Part shown: piece by piece, positions 61,492 through 64,000 of the stretch
Numbering within the stretch: position 1 is the stretch's first letter
How the letters are laid out: the number at the start of each line of letters is the position of its first letter
Source of the DNA: Harmonia axyridis
Lineage: Eukaryota > Arthropoda > Insecta > Coleoptera > Coccinellidae
Length of the DNA stretch: 64,000 nt
Assembly (NCBI RefSeq): GCF_914767665.1
Contig: NC_059501.1
Coordinates: 70,282,798-70,346,797, forward strand
Direction: 5' to 3'
The notes under the pieces: model-generated
Told to the model about the DNA's origin: nothing
The model's input: only the letters and a program-made list of their open reading frames with translations
The model's database searches: none
Translations under genes and position numbers: made by a program

Positions 61492-61815
61492 TACAGGGTG
61501 TCCCAAAAAGACCATGTCAAACGAAAACGGAATGTAGATCAGAATGTCATCTACCTGATGTAAAAAAATCGTTAATATGACAGTCTCGAAGTTTTCGAGA
61601 TATTCGATGTTATATGAAAATGTTGAATTTTTTTTATTTTAACTACTTTCTCTTATAAAAAAATATAAAATAGCACAAAATAGGTATTATACAGGATTTC
61701 TGGGAAAAAAAATTGAAATTCACGTTTTGGAGAAAGTGTTTTTTTGTGCCGAATTCAATCTGAGATGGTGTAAAAAAAAGCACTGGAACTTTTCTGCACT
61801 TTAAGTTTTCAACTC
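61492..61815. mobile_element. Insertion with mariner-like end in the satellite
   Basis: Satellite homology stops at ACAGGGTGTCCCAAAAAGAC, a common terminus of insect mariner-type elements, and resumes near 61,810 with a GTGCTACAAATCTAATATT monomer block. The 320 bp between are non-coding. No clear matching right end. Confidence 0.5.
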
Positions 61816-62159
61816 AAAGTGCTACAAATCTAATATTAATGAAAATTAATATATGTTTGGGGGTAGATTTCAGATTTATCAGGTGAATGATGGTTTCCCC
61901 GAAGAATTCAGCTGAATTTCAGATGAAAAATTCGCATTTACCATTCCCTATATTTCCATAACTCGCTTTCTACAATTGTGATATTAATGAAAATTGTTTG
62001 TTGGGGCCATATATTGTCCCATACAAAATTCAGCTTTTTTACTTAAAGGGTAAATACGTTCTTCTTTTTGAATGTTGTTGAAAATTGATATGGATATTCT
62101 GATCAGATAGTAAATGGTATAATCATTGGATAAGAAGAATTGTCACAAGGGATTAAATT

Positions 62160-62390
62160 GATCCTAAAACTGTAATGGGTCGTATATATGTCGGACACTC
62201 TCTGCAACTAACCTAATCAATCTTAGTTTTTGTTGCGGATGGTGATTACTGTGATTAGAATCGTTGTGCAGACCAATCTGTGTGGGTTGATCTTCTGTAG
62301 ACATGTAGACCCTTTGTCCCAGTTTGCAATCAAGGTTTCTTATGACAAAGACGTCTAGAAACGTCAGAGCAGACCCCTTTAAATTTTAAT
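62160..62390 (-). pseudogene. Reverse-transcriptase remnant, second Penelope-like family
   Basis: The minus strand reads LTFLDVFVIRNLDCKLGQRV, then NHHPQQKLRLIRLVAESV. It lines up with the region after YVDD in Penelope-type reverse transcriptases (FLDVLV...G.LG..VYRKPTHTD...NHHP.QK pattern), with the RKPTHTD part replaced by a disturbed STEDQPTQ. It is clearly not the family of the 24.8-27.4-kb palindrome. Confidence 0.65.
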
Positions 62391-62714
62391 GGTTAATTAA
62401 ATCTTCGAGTGTTCAATTCACTACGGAAATTGAAGAACATGGCATGAAAAATCCAATACAGTTGAACAGTCAGTCCATGGATGACAGAATGGCGAATGCG
62501 TCGGTTTCAGATTTCTTTTTCAGGGCTCGTTTACCGAATAATATCCTCGTAATTTTCATAACTCGGAATGGTGCTGTAAATTTTATACGATTGTTCATTA
62601 TTTTGCTTTGTCTTATGGATAGAATAAGTATCCCAAATGGTATGAAGGAATCATATGTAGGTATGATGAATATCCTAGTATATGTTTGACACCCATTTGA
62701 ATAAAATAAATAAT

Positions 62715-62988
62715 AATTGTAAGGTGAAAATTGATTTCAGGGTTAATACTGAATATATTTATTGTTTATTATAGAATTGTCATATGAGGCAATGTTTTGG
62801 GCAGTGCCCTTTTTCAAACCTTCTTATTTAGATATTTATATACACAATCTATCTAAAAAATATATAAATATCTAAATAAGAAGGCTTGGAAAAGGGCACT
62901 GCCCGAAACATTGCCTCATATGACAATTCTATAATAAACAATAAATATATTCAGTATTAACCCTGAAATCAAATTTCACCTTACAATT
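62715..62988. repeat. Palindrome with ~125-bp arms and an 18-base loop
   Basis: Left AATTGTAAGGTGAAA pairs with right TTTCACCTTACAATT, and pairing continues through GAATTGTCATATGAGGCAAT, GGGCAGTGCCC and TTTAGATATTTATATA; the loop is at about 62,839-62,856. The right arm contains GGGCACTGCCCGAAAC, which looks like a hammerhead stem II plus GAAA, but the CTGATGA box is degenerate. It may be two 3' ends of a Penelope-like element. Confidence 0.8.
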
Positions 62989-64000
62989 AAAAGTGAACAG
63001 GGTAAATAATAAATCAATAAATAAATAATAATAAATTCTATAAAATCTATAATTATCGGGGATATAACTGTGCGATGAAAAATTATGTTTTCAATATCAT
63101 TGTGTTCATGACGGACAGGCATAATCATATTTGAGAACGGATTCATCAATAGTCAGTTGAATCTTATCATTTTTAACCCTTGCTTAAAATTCGAAAAAAA
63201 ACATCGTTATAAAATGATTCTGCAATGTTCAGTGCTTTTCACCTGTACTGATATCTCATTTGATAGCCATGAAAATTCTTGAAATTCACCGAGATAATTA
63301 TTCAAACGCGCATTCTCCATTCTGTTGTCTCTAGCTTGTATTTAATTTTATCACTAGAAAACGTTATTCATTTAGAATGAATGAGCTCCTCTGAAAGTGG
63401 ACAAACGTAAATTAGATGTTTTCTTCAGAACATTAATAAGAGGAACGGAAATCACATGCTAACTGTTTTGATGCCAACTTTCTTCACTCCTTGTCTGACG
63501 GGACACTATAGCAGTAGCGTCACATAATTTGATTAATTTTCAAATTATCAATTCCTGTTCAAGCTCAAAAATAGTTAACAATGTGATTTATTCATAAAAA
63601 TCTTTCGTATGACAAAAGGGTCAATGTTTTTCTCAGTTCAATGCTTTAGCTTTTATGAAGTTATAAAAAAAGGATTTCTGATAAAGCATGCAACAATTTA
63701 ATCAGGATTCTCCACGTCTATGGCTCGCACACACCATCGGCTAGCTTGATTGTGATTGGCGACACTAAACTCCCATCTCCCTTGTATTCGGGATCGAGCA
63801 CAAATGTCTAAGATCTTTTCATTTTTTGAATTTTTTTCCTCCTAAGATCATACTATGAAGCTAGTAGGATTTAAAAATAAATCTCAGAAAACGACTTTAT
63901 GATTTTTATTCTAAAATTGAATTCTATAGACTGGAGAATGCATGAAATTTTTCATTTTTTTTGGTGTATTATTTCGAATAATAAAATATCAAGTAGGACT
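62989..64000. other. Right end of window, nothing recognised
   Basis: AT-rich sequence without a convincing gene, repeat or RNA. Confidence 0.45.

Larger units (their letters stand above)
58831..62060 (+). repeat. Satellite DNA, ~165-190-bp monomers in a three-monomer higher-order unit
   Basis: About 15 monomers, each with a CCAGATAAAAAATG-type block, CTTGAGCATTGTGAATTC, a TATTTTCATATC or TATTCCCATATC block, a GTTCTAC block, and GGTCCCATACAGAATTCAGC followed by TCAGGTAAAGGTTGGTT. Monomers three apart are most alike (starts near 58,880, 59,418 and 59,920 share TCTCGCGGTATTTCAATA), giving a ~500-540-bp higher-order repeat in the first part. Homogeneity falls towards the right end. A non-satellite stretch is at 60,830-61,130. 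Confidence 0.88.

Overview
This is a nuclear insect sequence. It is AT-rich, has spliced genes with canonical and some very short introns (56-60 nt), TATA and TCAGT-type arthropod initiator motifs, and insect-type transposons (mariner/Tc1, hAT, Penelope-like, RTE). A beetle-like genome would fit, but the order is inference only. I see no rRNA, tRNA or CRISPR.

Region 1 (1-10,019): most of the Listerin (LTN1) gene on the minus strand, 17 exons and 1,604 codons with every splice phase consistent. Its last exon(s), with the RING finger, lie to the left of the window; the intron before them holds an LTR-retrotransposon gag fragment. Region 2 (10,020-11,484): a 366-bp divergent promoter shared with RWDD1 (plus strand, five exons, 239 aa). 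Listerin acts in ribosome quality control, and RWDD1 is the partner of the DRG GTPases, so the divergent pair is functionally coherent.

Region 3 (12,827-58,162): one 45-kb minus-strand gene, the Tubby-like protein TULP4/Tusp (WD40 - SOCS box - split Tubby domain). It has 14 exons and 1,299 aa and is complete from ATG to stop. One intron uses GC-AG borders. Its 21.7-kb intron 2 contains a nested two-exon gene on the opposite strand (42,826-48,856) encoding an ankyrin-repeat protein with a PRANC-like C-terminus, plus a possible alternative first exon with an N-myristoylation signal. The first coding exon of TULP4, with part of intron 1, has been tandemly amplified into four copies (55,327-58,205): two intact, two broken.

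The TULP4 introns are crowded with mobile DNA. They hold a 2.6-kb near-perfect palindrome of two head-to-head Penelope-like elements (each with reverse transcriptase, GIY-YIG endonuclease and a recognisable hammerhead ribozyme), an older Penelope copy broken by a LINE, two hAT elements, a Tc1 deletion derivative, three mariner-like remnants (one with an RTE LINE inside), and many fold-back/MITE elements.

Region 4 (58,206-64,000): the CpG-rich TULP4 promoter region, about 3.2 kb of satellite DNA with roughly 165-190-bp monomers grouped in threes, a second reverse-transcriptase remnant, and a second palindrome. Exon coordinates were worked out by hand from splice signals, frame continuity and family resemblance; no database search was possible.
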